The position numbers and the translations under genes are program-made. This document shows, one piece after another, positions 1 to 8,754 of a stretch of 64,000 nt of DNA (its first letter is position 1; each line of letters begins with the position of its first letter). This DNA comes from Natranaeroarchaeum sp042663585 (GTDB lineage Archaea; Halobacteriota; Halobacteria; Halobacteriales; Natronoarchaeaceae). The stretch covers positions 2,480,001 to 2,544,000 of the forward strand of contig NZ_JBHTAN010000006.1 of assembly GCF_042663585.1 (NCBI RefSeq). The letters run 5' to 3'. The notes under the pieces were generated by a model. The model was given only the letters and a program-made list of their open reading frames with translations. It was not told the DNA's origin and searched no databases.

Positions 1-1
1 T

Positions 2-1291
2 GATGCATACTTTTTCGAGCCAACACACATTGAGGCCACGAGAGCGGTGAGCAACTATCTGAAAGAGGAAGACGATCTCCCCTTCAAGAACTGGAAGGAT
101 CTGATTCGACGCCGAGGTAATGACGAGTACAAGGAAGCTATCAAGGAGTGGAAAGAGGACCTCGGTTTCTACTCACATCGAGATACACGGGTCAACCTGC
201 AACGGAGGCCGGGATTCCATGCCCATGCCCCACTGCTTACCCACGCTGGACTTGAATTTCAACTGCTGGAGAATGAGTGGGAGTACGCAAAACTTGGATC
301 AGGGCGGAGAGCTGTTCGCAGTCCAGAGGATGAGTGGACAGTTCTTGTTCCACCCCCACTCTATAATGCGGAAAGCGTAGTCGTCCTTGACGGTACTCCA
401 ACGATCACCAAATGGCGGCTTGTTCTCGGTGGTGATTGGTTGGAGCACGAGGAAGTTCTTGAATCTGACGAGGAGAAGCAGGAGTATCTTCGAGACGTTC
501 TTGATCTCCAGATCATCCAGACGAATGCTGGCGCAAAACCCTACCAGAGCGGAACACACGTCAATATCAGGTCGGATGGATCTTTACTGGAAGGCATCTA
601 TGAGCGGGAGGGCAGTCGTCCAGCAGTTATCACCTCGAAACAGGCGAAGGAACAGTACGAATCGAGTTCCCTGGAAGAATACATTGAGTCGGCAGAGCAC
701 TATGGAAATCTCAAGGGGAGTAACGAGTTCGCCGAAACACGACTGGGAGCGGTAATCGGAAGTCCACATCCTCCGGAAAGCGAAGCAATTCAACGATGGG
801 GCGCTCTCAATGGAGATGCTGTCGAACGGAAAGTGGACGAAGACGGTAGAGTAACCCGTGGCGTTGATCTCGATTTCGGTTCACTCGGAAATGCACTATT
901 CCAAGCTGTCGTTGAAAAGGAAGTCCTGCAAGCAGTGATGCGATTCGGTCGAACACCGAGTAATGGAGAACGCGGGGCGACGGTGTATGTCCATACGTCT
1001 CGGCTCCCTTATTGGGTAACTCCTGACGCACGCGGGAAAGTCAAAACATGGTCAAGGGGAATGCAGGAAGTTGTCGTGGGACTCAATGAATCGGAACAGT
1101 GGCCAGATGATGAGGTGACGAATAGCGAGATCGCAGAAAAGACTTCGATCGGCAAACGGCAGGTTAGTGAGCTGATGCAGGAGTTAGACGAGGAAGGGTA
1201 TGTAACACATCGACGGGGAGGCCGTGGAAACGCATACCACTGGTCGAACGAGCGACTGGAGGATTTCACGGAGTTCGGACAGTTGGAGTAG
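2..1291 (+). CDS. Helicase-like island protein with C-terminal winged helix (5' end outside window)
   Basis: The reading frame is open from base 2 with no stop, so the gene begins upstream; the GTG at 47 is internal. The visible 429 residues are hydrophilic. A segment reading VVVLDGTPT near residue 120 resembles the 'LDATP' strand of helicase-like proteins carried by haloarchaeal plasmids and integrated elements, and a later segment reads ATVYVHTSRLPYW. The last 70 residues look like a winged helix: a helix-turn-helix starting at NSEIAEKTSIGKRQVSELM, followed by a Gly/Arg-rich wing. The family assignment rests on remembered resemblance. The ATPase part, if present, must lie upstream. Base composition is AT-richer than the region beyond 9,780. 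Confidence 0.5.
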   Translation, partial: DAYFFEPTHIEATRAVSNYLKEEDDLPFKNWKDLIRRRGNDEYKEAIKEWKEDLGFYSHRDTRVNLQRRPGFHAHAPLLTHAGLEFQLLENEWEYAKLGSGRRAVRSPEDEWTVLVPPPLYNAESVVVLDGTPTITKWRLVLGGDWLEHEEVLESDEEKQEYLRDVLDLQIIQTNAGAKPYQSGTHVNIRSDGSLLEGIYEREGSRPAVITSKQAKEQYESSSLEEYIESAEHYGNLKGSNEFAETRLGAVIGSPHPPESEAIQRWGALNGDAVERKVDEDGRVTRGVDLDFGSLGNALFQAVVEKEVLQAVMRFGRTPSNGERGATVYVHTSRLPYWVTPDARGKVKTWSRGMQEVVVGLNESEQWPDDEVTNSEIAEKTSIGKRQVSELMQELDEEGYVTHRRGGRGNAYHWSNERLEDFTEFGQLE

Positions 1292-1292
1292 G

Positions 1293-1337
1293 TTTCCGAA
1301 TTCTTACGTATATACTTTATACGTCAAACTTCGGAAA
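1293..1337. repeat. Nested symmetric 45-bp inverted repeat
   Basis: Two perfect inverted repeats share one centre: TTTCCGAA (1293-1300) pairs with TTCGGAAA (1330-1337), and ACGTATA (1306-1312) pairs with TATACGT (1318-1324). All three spacers are exactly 5 nt, so 15 base pairs of dyad are arranged with strict symmetry. It begins 2 nt after the upstream stop codon. The regular spacing fits a binding site for a dimeric or tetrameric protein, or a recombinase site, better than a plain terminator, since no T-tract follows. Confidence 0.8.
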
Positions 1338-1380
1338 GACAGGGAGTATTACCCTCTCAATCAAAATACAATACACTAAC

Positions 1381-1493
1381 GCATTGAGTGGGATTAGATC
1401 TCTTCTTAGCTTCTTAATCAGACGAGACACTAAGTCCAACAATTTAAAAAGTCCTATTGTAACTCAGTAAAACAATTCTCCCCCACTCAATGC
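1381..1493. repeat. Inverted pair of GCATTGAGTGGG motifs
   Basis: GCATTGAGTGGG at 1381-1392 recurs as its exact reverse complement CCCACTCAATGC at 1482-1493. The same motif with small changes recurs at 1800, 8501, 8743, 9262 and 9390. No gene lies between the two copies. Confidence 0.7.
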
Positions 1494-1500
1494 GATGTAA

Positions 1501-1830
1501 TTCTGGAATAAAACATGGGTAATTATTAGACCTACAAAACAGTCTAATAAATCCATTAAAAGTATATTATCAACTATTACGAGTGCGAATTGGGGATATA
1601 CAAAGGTAGAAGGACACCCCGAGTTCTACAAGCGGATTGATGGTGAAATGAATCTCACTGGCAAAGAGTATCTTCTTCGGATGATATAGAACTCAAGCGT
1701 CGTCGGCTATGTGATGCAGTCCTTGTTGAGGGCGACAAGACAAACTCACATCGAGGCGGTCTTCCGTGAGCAGAGTCGCGGGTACTCTCAGTATTCTCTC
1801 CCCCTCAATGCAGTGGAGTATAGAACTTAA
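1501..1830 (+). pseudogene. Coding remnant interrupted by an in-frame TAG
   Basis: One frame runs 110 codons from just after a stop at 1498-1500 to the TAA at 1828-1830, broken only by the TAG at 1687-1689. The two halves read like one protein: a segment ending GKEYLLRMI precedes the stop and NSSVVGYVMQSLLRATR follows it, so a CAG-to-TAG change would explain the break. There is no good start codon, so the 5' part is also lost. The final codons overlap one GCATTGAG-type motif copy. I do not recognise the family. Chance openness in AT-rich DNA cannot be excluded. Confidence 0.35.
1800..1811 (-). repeat. GCATTGAG-type dispersed motif
   Basis: CCCCCTCAATGC, the complement form. It is preceded by CTCAGTATTCTCT, similar to the CTCAGTAAAACAATTCTC that precedes the copy at 1482. 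Confidence 0.6.
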
Positions 1831-1931
1831 TCATGGCATCTGCACGTATGCTACCAGCAGTAGAGTTGTAGAATTACTGTGAGCACCTATCGAATCCCAT
1901 CACAGGACATATTACGATTGAACGGAACACT

Positions 1932-3443
1932 ATGCCCATGACTATTTCGTTGGATGAGCTGGAATCCCATCTGTTCAAATGTGCCGATATAATCCGCGAT
2001 GCAGTCGATCCAACCGACTATAAGGAGTACATCCTACCGCTCGTTTACTACAAGTCGATCTCCGATGAGTTCGAGAAACAATACGCTGAGACTGTCGAGG
2101 AGTACGGCGAGGACTTCGCACATCGGAAGAATCTCTACGACATTCCCGTTGTTCCCGAAGGCCATCTGTGGGAGGACATTCGCTCTGTCTCGGACAACGT
2201 TGACCAAGCCTTGGACGAAGCCTTCGAGGCGCTCACCGAGGAGAACCCCGAACTGACGGGCGTTTTCCGCGCGGACTACATCAACGCCGACGCGCTCGAT
2301 GACGACCGGCTCGGGAAACTCGTCGAACATCTCACGACGTACGATCTCGACCGAAATAGCGTTCCCCCAGATATGCTTGGAGAGGCGTATATGGATCTGG
2401 TTCGCCACTTCGCGGAGGAGGAAGGGAAGTCCGGTGGGCAGTTCTTCACGCCCCCGCAAATCGTCAATCTCTGCGTTCGACTTGTCGATGACTTCGATGA
2501 CGGGATGACCTTCCACGACCCGACTGTCGGCTCAGGCGGGATGCTCATCGAGGCCGCACGGTATTATCGCGAGAACCAGGGCGGTGACGAGAAGAAACTC
2601 AAATTCAGCGGGCAGGAAATCAACCCAGACATTGCGGCCATCGCCAAGATGAACCTCTCCATTCACGGGCTGGATGGGCAGATAGAGCGCGAGGACTCCC
2701 TTTCGAGTCCCGCATTCGCCGACGAGGAGAACAGCGAACTCACGCGCTTCGACCGGGTGCTGGCAAACTTCCCGTTCTCGGCTGATTGGGCGAAAGACGA
2801 ACTTCAAGACGATTCGTATGGCCGCTTCAAACATTGGCACGAGAAACTTCCGCGAGCAGATCGGGGAGACTACGCCTTCATTATGCATATAGCTGAACAA
2901 CTCAAGCGTCCCGAGCGCGATGCGGCGGGGGGCAAAGCCGCTATCGTCATTCCCCACGGCGTGCTGTTCCGCAAGCACGAGGGACGCTATCGGACGCATA
3001 TGCTGGAGAACGATATGGTGGAGGCCATCGTTGGACTGCCTGAGAACCTGTTCCAGAACAACTCGATCCCATCCGCCGTTCTCGTGTTGAACACGAACAA
3101 GCCCGCCGAGCGCGAGGGTGAAGTACAGTTTATACACGCCGCAGACGACGCGTTCTATCGAGAGGAATCGAATCAGAATATTCTCACTGAGGGTGGACTC
3201 GACCACGCCGTTGAGAACTTCCGCGAGTGGGCGAGCGAGGAGCGCGTGAGCCGCACGGTATCGCTGGACGAAATTCGAGAGAACGACTACAATCTCAACA
3301 TCGCGCTATACGTCGATACCACGGAGCCGGAGGAAGATATTGACGTTGAGGAAGAACTTTCCAAACTCCGGGAACTCCAAGCCGAACGCGACGAGATTGA
3401 GGCGACGATGGACCAGCACATGGAGGCACTGAACTATGAGTGA
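1932..3443 (+). CDS. hsdM: Type I restriction-modification DNA methyltransferase subunit HsdM
   Basis: This is the N6-adenine methyltransferase of a type I RM complex (M2S modifies, R2M2S restricts). At 503 residues it has normal length. The N-terminal helical HsdM_N region (about 5-140) precedes GGQFFTPPQIV near 169, the SAM-binding motif DPTVGSGG near 196-203, and the catalytic motif IV NFPFS near 279-283, an NPPF-type variant. The start could be the ATG at 1932 or the one two codons later (1938). The last 8 nt overlap hsdS, giving translational coupling. It is the first gene of the hsdM-S-R-peptidase operon on the AT-rich island and was probably acquired horizontally. Confidence 0.96.
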   Translation: MPMTISLDELESHLFKCADIIRDAVDPTDYKEYILPLVYYKSISDEFEKQYAETVEEYGEDFAHRKNLYDIPVVPEGHLWEDIRSVSDNVDQALDEAFEALTEENPELTGVFRADYINADALDDDRLGKLVEHLTTYDLDRNSVPPDMLGEAYMDLVRHFAEEEGKSGGQFFTPPQIVNLCVRLVDDFDDGMTFHDPTVGSGGMLIEAARYYRENQGGDEKKLKFSGQEINPDIAAIAKMNLSIHGLDGQIEREDSLSSPAFADEENSELTRFDRVLANFPFSADWAKDELQDDSYGRFKHWHEKLPRADRGDYAFIMHIAEQLKRPERDAAGGKAAIVIPHGVLFRKHEGRYRTHMLENDMVEAIVGLPENLFQNNSIPSAVLVLNTNKPAEREGEVQFIHAADDAFYREESNQNILTEGGLDHAVENFREWASEERVSRTVSLDEIRENDYNLNIALYVDTTEPEEDIDVEEELSKLRELQAERDEIEATMDQHMEALNYE

Positions 3444-4740
3444 AGACGCGACGTTGGACGAATTTGTTGAGTCTTCTAACGACGATACTCAAGAGACAAC
3501 TTGGGAAGAACATCAACTGAGGAAATTAGTCGAACAACTACAAGCCGGAGGGACCCCGGACACTGACAAAGACGAATACTACGGTGGTGATATTCCGTGG
3601 GTCAAAACTGGTGAACTGGGACAACTGAAAATCGGCTCTACTGAACAGTCAATAACAGAACAAGGTCTGGAAGAATCAACCGCTCGGCTTTTTCCTTCGA
3701 AAACCGTCCTGATTGCGATGTATGGGGCTACCACGGGCGAGGTGTCGATGTTAGACACTGAGGCGACGACGAACCAGGCTTGCTGTGGTATTATCCCAGA
3801 CGACCGTCTACTTCCGCACTATCTGTATTACCAACTGGTACATGATAAAAAACAGTTGGAGAGCCTCAGTGCTGGCTCTGGACAGCAAAATATCAGTAAG
3901 TCTATTTTGGAGAAGTTCAGAGTCTCGCTCCCTCCAATCTCTGAACAGCGCAAAATCGCCACCGTACTCCACAACGTTGACCAAGCGATTGAGAAGACTG
4001 AAGACGTTATTAATCGCCTTAGACGGGTACAGAAGGGTACACTCAGGAACCTATTCAGAAACGGTGTTGGAGAGCAGTCTGAAACTAAGACTACCCCTAT
4101 GGGACAGTTCCCGAAAGATTGGGAATTGAAAACTATGGAAAGTGTAGGCACTCTGATTAATGGAGATGCGTTCCCTAAAGAATATCAGGGGAGTTCAGAA
4201 GGGGACTATCCATTTATTAAAGTAAGCGACACTAATGACTATCGAAGATACGTTTCAGGGGCGCAAAATTATATCTCGCAAGAGATTGCTGAAGAAGTCG
4301 GATGTAATATCCAACCTGAGGGGACAGTTATTCTCCCGAAACGGGGGGCGGCCATAATGACAAATAAGAGGAGAATATTGGCCCAAGATTCTGCGATAGA
4401 CAACAACCAAATCGGTATTGTCGGAGAAGAAGTGAAACCTCTCTTTCTGTATTACTATCTCTCAGACGTGGATATGGGCCGCTTTGTTCAGGAGGGAGCA
4501 GTCAAATCTCTCACAAAATCCCTCCTCTCAAAGGTTCGTGTTCCCGTACCGCCTGTAGAGATACAATCAAAAATAGTTGCTATTCTGGAGAGTATTGACA
4601 AACAGATTGAGACGGAGAAAAGAGTCAAGACTCAGCAGGAACGTCTCAAACGCGGTCTAATGCAAGACCTCCTTTCGGGAACAGTCCGCACAACCGACAC
4701 TAACATAGAGGTGCCTGAGGAAATCGTACAGTATGGTTAG
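3436..4740 (+). CDS. hsdS: Type I restriction-modification specificity subunit HsdS
   Basis: The specificity subunit recognises the bipartite DNA target. At 434 residues it shows two target recognition domains: the first spans about 10-165 (with IPWVKTGELG), and the second starts near FPKDWELKTMESVG at about 220. Each is followed by a conserved helix region, ISEQRKIATVLHNVDQAIEK after TRD1 and IQSKIVAILESIDKQIE after TRD2. Each domain should read one half-site. The DNA of the second TRD (about 4,100-4,600) is noticeably AT-richer than hsdM or hsdR, as expected if TRDs are exchanged by recombination. It overlaps hsdM by 8 nt and hsdR by 8 nt. The target sequence cannot be read from the gene. 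Confidence 0.95.
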   Translation: MSEDATLDEFVESSNDDTQETTWEEHQLRKLVEQLQAGGTPDTDKDEYYGGDIPWVKTGELGQLKIGSTEQSITEQGLEESTARLFPSKTVLIAMYGATTGEVSMLDTEATTNQACCGIIPDDRLLPHYLYYQLVHDKKQLESLSAGSGQQNISKSILEKFRVSLPPISEQRKIATVLHNVDQAIEKTEDVINRLRRVQKGTLRNLFRNGVGEQSETKTTPMGQFPKDWELKTMESVGTLINGDAFPKEYQGSSEGDYPFIKVSDTNDYRRYVSGAQNYISQEIAEEVGCNIQPEGTVILPKRGAAIMTNKRRILAQDSAIDNNQIGIVGEEVKPLFLYYYLSDVDMGRFVQEGAVKSLTKSLLSKVRVPVPPVEIQSKIVAILESIDKQIETEKRVKTQQERLKRGLMQDLLSGTVRTTDTNIEVPEEIVQYG

Positions 4741-7690
4741 CATCCCATCCGAGGGTGGCGTCGAACGCTCGCTTCTCTCGTGGCTCGACGGCGTCGGATG
4801 GGAGACACACGGACAGGACGGCGACCGTGGTGCGAACGTCCTTGACGATGCCTACGAGCGCGACAGCCATGAGGTAATCTACTGGAATCTCTTTGCCGAG
4901 CAGGTCATCGCGTTGAATGAAGAAGTGACCGAGGACAACGTCGATAAGTTCGTTTCCTCCCTCCGCCGCGACCTCGACGTCGATAACCTGATGCAAGGCA
5001 ACCGCGCGTTCTACCAGTTACTCACCAAGGGCAAGAAGTTTAATGTCCAGCGCGATGGCGGGGCGACCGACACGATCTACGTTGACCTCATCGACTACGA
5101 GAACCCTGAGAACAATCGCTTCCACGCGGTGAATCAGTTCTCTGTCTCCCGCGAGACGACCATCCGCCCGGACGTGAATCTGTTCGTCAACGGGATTCCA
5201 CTCGTGACGATGGAACTCAAGAGCCTCGCGCAGGATAACGACTGGCACGACGCCGTCCGCGATCTCAAAGACTACGAGGACGACGTACCCCGGCTGTTCG
5301 TCCCCGGTCTATTCAACGTCGCCGCCGACACGATGGAACTGCGATACGGTGCGATCGGCGCTCCAAAGGAGTTCTACGAGCCGTGGAACGATGCTCCTCC
5401 AGAGTACGAGGCTGACAACGAGATGCATCAGGCGGTACGGGCATTGTGCAACCCCAAGAACCTCCTTGATCTACTCAAGCGGTTCGTCTTTTACGAGCGA
5501 CGAGCTGGCGGCGATGCGAAAATTGTCCCGCGGTATATGCAGTACTACGCCGTGAACGCTATCCTCGATCGCGTCGATGAGGGTGAACACGATCGGGGGC
5601 TCATCTGGCACACCCAGGGGTCCGGGAAGTCTTTCACGATGCTGTACGCTGCTGAGAATCTCCTGAAGCGTGATGTAGCACGTAGCCCGCAGGTGTTCAT
5701 CATCGTCGATACGGACAAGCTCAACAGCCAGATGCGCGACCAGCTGGCGAATCTCTCGCTGGAGCAGTGGACGGAAGCCGAGAGTATCGACCATCTGCAA
5801 GAACTCATTGAGCGGGGGCAAAGCGAGCTTGTCCTCACGACTATTCAGAAGTTCCAGGATGTTGAGCCGGAGGAACAGGGCAATGATGAGGTCATAGTCA
5901 TGTCTGATGAGGCTCACCGCTTCATGGAAGCCGACCTTGGTAGCCGCCTCAATGCAGCGTTACCTGAGTGCTATCACTTTGGCTTTACCGGGACACCTGT
6001 TCGAGAGGGAGAACGCCACGAAGATCGGAACACGTTCCGTGAGTTCTCTCCCGAGGGGGAAGACTACCTGCACCGTTACTCAGTAAAGCAGGGAATCGAC
6101 GACGGCCTGATTCTTCCCGTCTACTTCACACTCCGCCACGAGATGGAGTGGGAAATCGACGAAGCGGGGTTAGATGAGGAGTTTGAACAGAAGTTCCGAG
6201 GCCTCACGACCGAGGAGAAGCGTGACGCTATCCGCGAGAACGTTAACGCCACTACACTCGCAGAAATCGAACCGCGAGTTGATCGAGCTGTTGAGGAGAT
6301 CGACCAACACTACGACGAACACGTTGCCCCAAACAGCTGGAAGGGAATGGTGGTCACTCCAAGCCGACGGTCGGCAGCGATGTACGGAGAACACCTCATT
6401 GAGCGGCGTGGAGAAGATGAAGTGGAAGTCCTCTACACGGCGACCAACGACGACCCGGACCTCATTCAACAGTTCCACACGGATTCTGAGGAGCGCGACA
6501 GTATCGTGAAGGCGTTCAAGGATGACGAGAACCCGAAACTCCTCGTCGTTCACAATATGCTCTTGACAGGCTTCGACGCGCCTGTACTGAAGACGATGTA
6601 CCTCGATCGGAACCTGAAGAACCACAATCTCATGCAGGCGATTGCCCGGACGAATCGTCCTGCTGCTGGGAAAGAGAACGGGGAGATCGTGGACTTCCAG
6701 GGCGTCTTCGAGAACATAGATGAGGCGTTGGACTACGACGCCGAGACGAAAGCCTACGCCGCACAGGACAAGGACGAACTCTATGACGATCTCGTGGACC
6801 AGTTGGAGTCCGTTATGGAGATCTTTGATGGGATACCCAAAGACGATACACAGGAAGCAACCTACGAGGCCGTCGAGCGTGTTAGCACCCATCCAGAACG
6901 GCGTGATTTCAAGCAGGGCTTCCGTCGGCTTCAGAACCTCTACGAAGCCATCGCTCCCGATGGACGCCTTGTTAACGAAGGGATTGACCGGGAGTACAAA
7001 TGGCTCAGTCGGATACACGTCGCATTCAAGCGAACTACCTCCGGAGATGATGACCCCGAGGACGATATGCGTGAGAAAACCCGTGAGATCATCAGCGATA
7101 ACGTGGAGATCACGCAGATCAAGCGCGATTTCCCTACCTACAAGCTCGGAGAGGAATATCTCGAAGACGTCGAGGGCTTGGAGAACCCAGGAGTGAAAGC
7201 ATCACAGATTGCCCACGCCACACGGGACCATCTCCATCCACGAGAGAACCAGAACCCGCGGTATAAACGCCTGAGTGAGCGCGTCACCGATATAGTCGAA
7301 CGTTGGCAAGGCGACGATATTAGCGATCCTCAGGCAGTTGATGCCCTGAGATCAGTTGAGGAGGAGATACTGACTGTCGAGGAGGAAGCTGATGAGCAAG
7401 GGATGGACAATGCTGAGTTCGCTATCTATACCCATCTGACAGAGGAGACTCCAGAAGCGATTGACTCTGACGAGCAAGCAGAAGCCGTTGCGGAGGAGAT
7501 CGTCTCGCAGTTTCAGGAACGTATTGATCGTGCTTACTCCGGCTGGAAAACGAACCAACAGACCATCGCTGAAATCGAACGCATCCTGCTGGATGTTCTG
7601 GTCGTCGAATACGACCTTGGGCACCTGATTCAGAACGATGACGAGTTTGTGGACTCCATTCGGGATTACCTGATTCAGAACAATGGCTGA
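4733..7690 (+). CDS. hsdR: Type I restriction endonuclease subunit HsdR
   Basis: This is the motor and nuclease subunit: it translocates DNA using ATP and cleaves away from the unmethylated site. At 985 residues it is full length. The N-terminal PD-(D/E)xK nuclease shows RPDVNLFVNG and VTMELKS (D147, E161, K163). The superfamily 2 motor follows: Walker A HTQGSGKS near 293-300, DEAH at 392-395, FTGTPV, and a motif VI region with QAIARTNR. A helical C-terminal region completes it. No frameshift or missing catalytic residue is visible, so the system looks active. It overlaps hsdS and the downstream metallopeptidase gene by 8 nt each. Confidence 0.96.
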   Translation: MVSIPSEGGVERSLLSWLDGVGWETHGQDGDRGANVLDDAYERDSHEVIYWNLFAEQVIALNEEVTEDNVDKFVSSLRRDLDVDNLMQGNRAFYQLLTKGKKFNVQRDGGATDTIYVDLIDYENPENNRFHAVNQFSVSRETTIRPDVNLFVNGIPLVTMELKSLAQDNDWHDAVRDLKDYEDDVPRLFVPGLFNVAADTMELRYGAIGAPKEFYEPWNDAPPEYEADNEMHQAVRALCNPKNLLDLLKRFVFYERRAGGDAKIVPRYMQYYAVNAILDRVDEGEHDRGLIWHTQGSGKSFTMLYAAENLLKRDVARSPQVFIIVDTDKLNSQMRDQLANLSLEQWTEAESIDHLQELIERGQSELVLTTIQKFQDVEPEEQGNDEVIVMSDEAHRFMEADLGSRLNAALPECYHFGFTGTPVREGERHEDRNTFREFSPEGEDYLHRYSVKQGIDDGLILPVYFTLRHEMEWEIDEAGLDEEFEQKFRGLTTEEKRDAIRENVNATTLAEIEPRVDRAVEEIDQHYDEHVAPNSWKGMVVTPSRRSAAMYGEHLIERRGEDEVEVLYTATNDDPDLIQQFHTDSEERDSIVKAFKDDENPKLLVVHNMLLTGFDAPVLKTMYLDRNLKNHNLMQAIARTNRPAAGKENGEIVDFQGVFENIDEALDYDAETKAYAAQDKDELYDDLVDQLESVMEIFDGIPKDDTQEATYEAVERVSTHPERRDFKQGFRRLQNLYEAIAPDGRLVNEGIDREYKWLSRIHVAFKRTTSGDDDPEDDMREKTREIISDNVEITQIKRDFPTYKLGEEYLEDVEGLENPGVKASQIAHATRDHLHPRENQNPRYKRLSERVTDIVERWQGDDISDPQAVDALRSVEEEILTVEEEADEQGMDNAEFAIYTHLTEETPEAIDSDEQAEAVAEEIVSQFQERIDRAYSGWKTNQQTIAEIERILLDVLVVEYDLGHLIQNDDEFVDSIRDYLIQNNG

Positions 7691-8405
7691 GTCACAGTTC
7701 CATGAGATCGAACTGTTCGGCAACACTGTTGAATACGAGGTTCGTCATAGTGACGACGCTACAGAACCCCGGATTGATGTGGACATACACGGCGTGACGG
7801 TTGTCGTTCCAGATTCGGAGGAAATCCAGCCGTCGGAGCTACTTCGAGACAATGCAGCGTGGGTGATGGAAAAGCAGCGTACCTACGACAGTTACCGTGA
7901 AGACATTCCAGATCGCTCTTTTGAGGCTGGTGAGTCGTTCCCGTATCTCGGAGAAGAACGAGAGTTGATCATCGAATCCGCGACGAGTCATGCTGTAACT
8001 GATGATGTGATTCGCCTTCGGAAGAGTGCGGTTGAGCAGTCCTCGATCAAGCAGACACTCAAAAACTTGTATCGGAAGAAAGCGCGAGAATATCTCGTTG
8101 AGCAAGCGGACTACTATTCAGAGCAGATGGGAGTCGAATACAAGCAGATCGAGATACGGAACCAGCGTACAAAGTGGGGGAGTTGTTCGACTACGGGAAC
8201 ACTTGGCCTGAACTGGCGCTTGATGATGGCACCTCCCAAGGTGGTGGATTACATTGTCGTTCACGAACTCGCACATCTTCGAGAGTCGAATCATAACGAA
8301 TCCTTCTGGTCGCTCGTTGCTGAATACGATCCGGAGTATGAATCACACGCCGAATGGTTGGCAGAGAACAGTACTCGGTTGATTTTCTCGAAGGAAGATC
8401 TATGA
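7683..8405 (+). CDS. YgjP-like (DUF45) zinc metallopeptidase, last gene of the type I RM operon
   Basis: The 240-residue protein is of the YgjP/DUF45 M48-like family. Its zinc site reads HELAHLRESNH (H194, E195, H198, H204), the HExxHx5H pattern typical of YgjP, preceded by the family hallmark RTKWGSCS near 162-169. The ATG overlaps the hsdR stop by 8 nt, as at the other two junctions, so it is translated with the RM genes. YgjP homologues are known beside type I hsdR genes, but the role is not established. Archaea lack the ClpXP pathway that degrades HsdR in E. coli, so a role in controlling restriction is an attractive inference. No signal peptide is seen; it should be cytoplasmic. Confidence 0.9.
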   Translation: MAESQFHEIELFGNTVEYEVRHSDDATEPRIDVDIHGVTVVVPDSEEIQPSELLRDNAAWVMEKQRTYDSYREDIPDRSFEAGESFPYLGEERELIIESATSHAVTDDVIRLRKSAVEQSSIKQTLKNLYRKKAREYLVEQADYYSEQMGVEYKQIEIRNQRTKWGSCSTTGTLGLNWRLMMAPPKVVDYIVVHELAHLRESNHNESFWSLVAEYDPEYESHAEWLAENSTRLIFSKEDL

Positions 8406-8500
8406 TATGGAGAGTGTCGGAGATTGAGCTGACCTCATCTCCTTCTTGATCACAGGAATCTGGTGAGTAAATCTTTGTAATCTGTCTCTGGTGTTCTTTT

Positions 8501-8512
8501 GCATTGAGTCGG
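8501..8512 (+). repeat. GCATTGAG-type dispersed motif
   Basis: GCATTGAGTCGG, identical over 12 bases to the copy at 9262-9273. It lies about 95 bp after the end of the RM operon. Confidence 0.6.
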
Positions 8513-8599
8513 CCCATATATCAAAAATAAATAATAGATGGAATTTATATATTAATCAAATTAAGTGTTGTTCTCATACCTACCTCCCGCTCTACTCAG

Positions 8600-8735
8600 T
8601 AAAAAATATTGTAGATATATATTACCATAATACGGATAATATAGTACAGTACAATATAGTAGTAGTATAGTATAACAGTATAATATAGTAGTACTGTAGT
8701 TAGTAGTAGTAATATAATAGACTACAATAGAGTAC
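8600..8735. repeat. Low-complexity TAGTA-rich tract
   Basis: Irregular TAGTA/TATAGTA repeats with almost no G or C runs. This could be a DNA-unwinding region of a former replicon or simply decayed sequence. No iterons or Cdc6/Orc1 gene are visible nearby. Confidence 0.55.
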
Positions 8736-8742
8736 GATATTC

Positions 8743-8754
8743 CCGCCCTCAATG
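8743..8754 (-). repeat. Diverged GCATTGAG-type motif
   Basis: CCGCCCTCAATG, a diverged complement-strand copy at the edge of the low-complexity tract. Confidence 0.45.

Larger units (their letters stand above)
1292..1931. other. AT-rich interval with palindrome, motif copies and a gene remnant
   Basis: This 640-bp stretch between the helicase-like gene and hsdM has no intact gene. It holds a nested inverted repeat directly after the upstream stop codon, three copies of a GCATTGAG-containing motif (two of them in inverted orientation about 90 bp apart), and a stop-interrupted reading frame at 1501-1830. A weak TATA-like CATATTACG at 1908-1916 lies just before the hsdM start. Confidence 0.7.

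Noticed and set aside
5947..5960. GCATTGAG-type motif copy inside hsdR
   Set aside because: Only CCTCAATGC matches, within conserved coding sequence; taken as chance.
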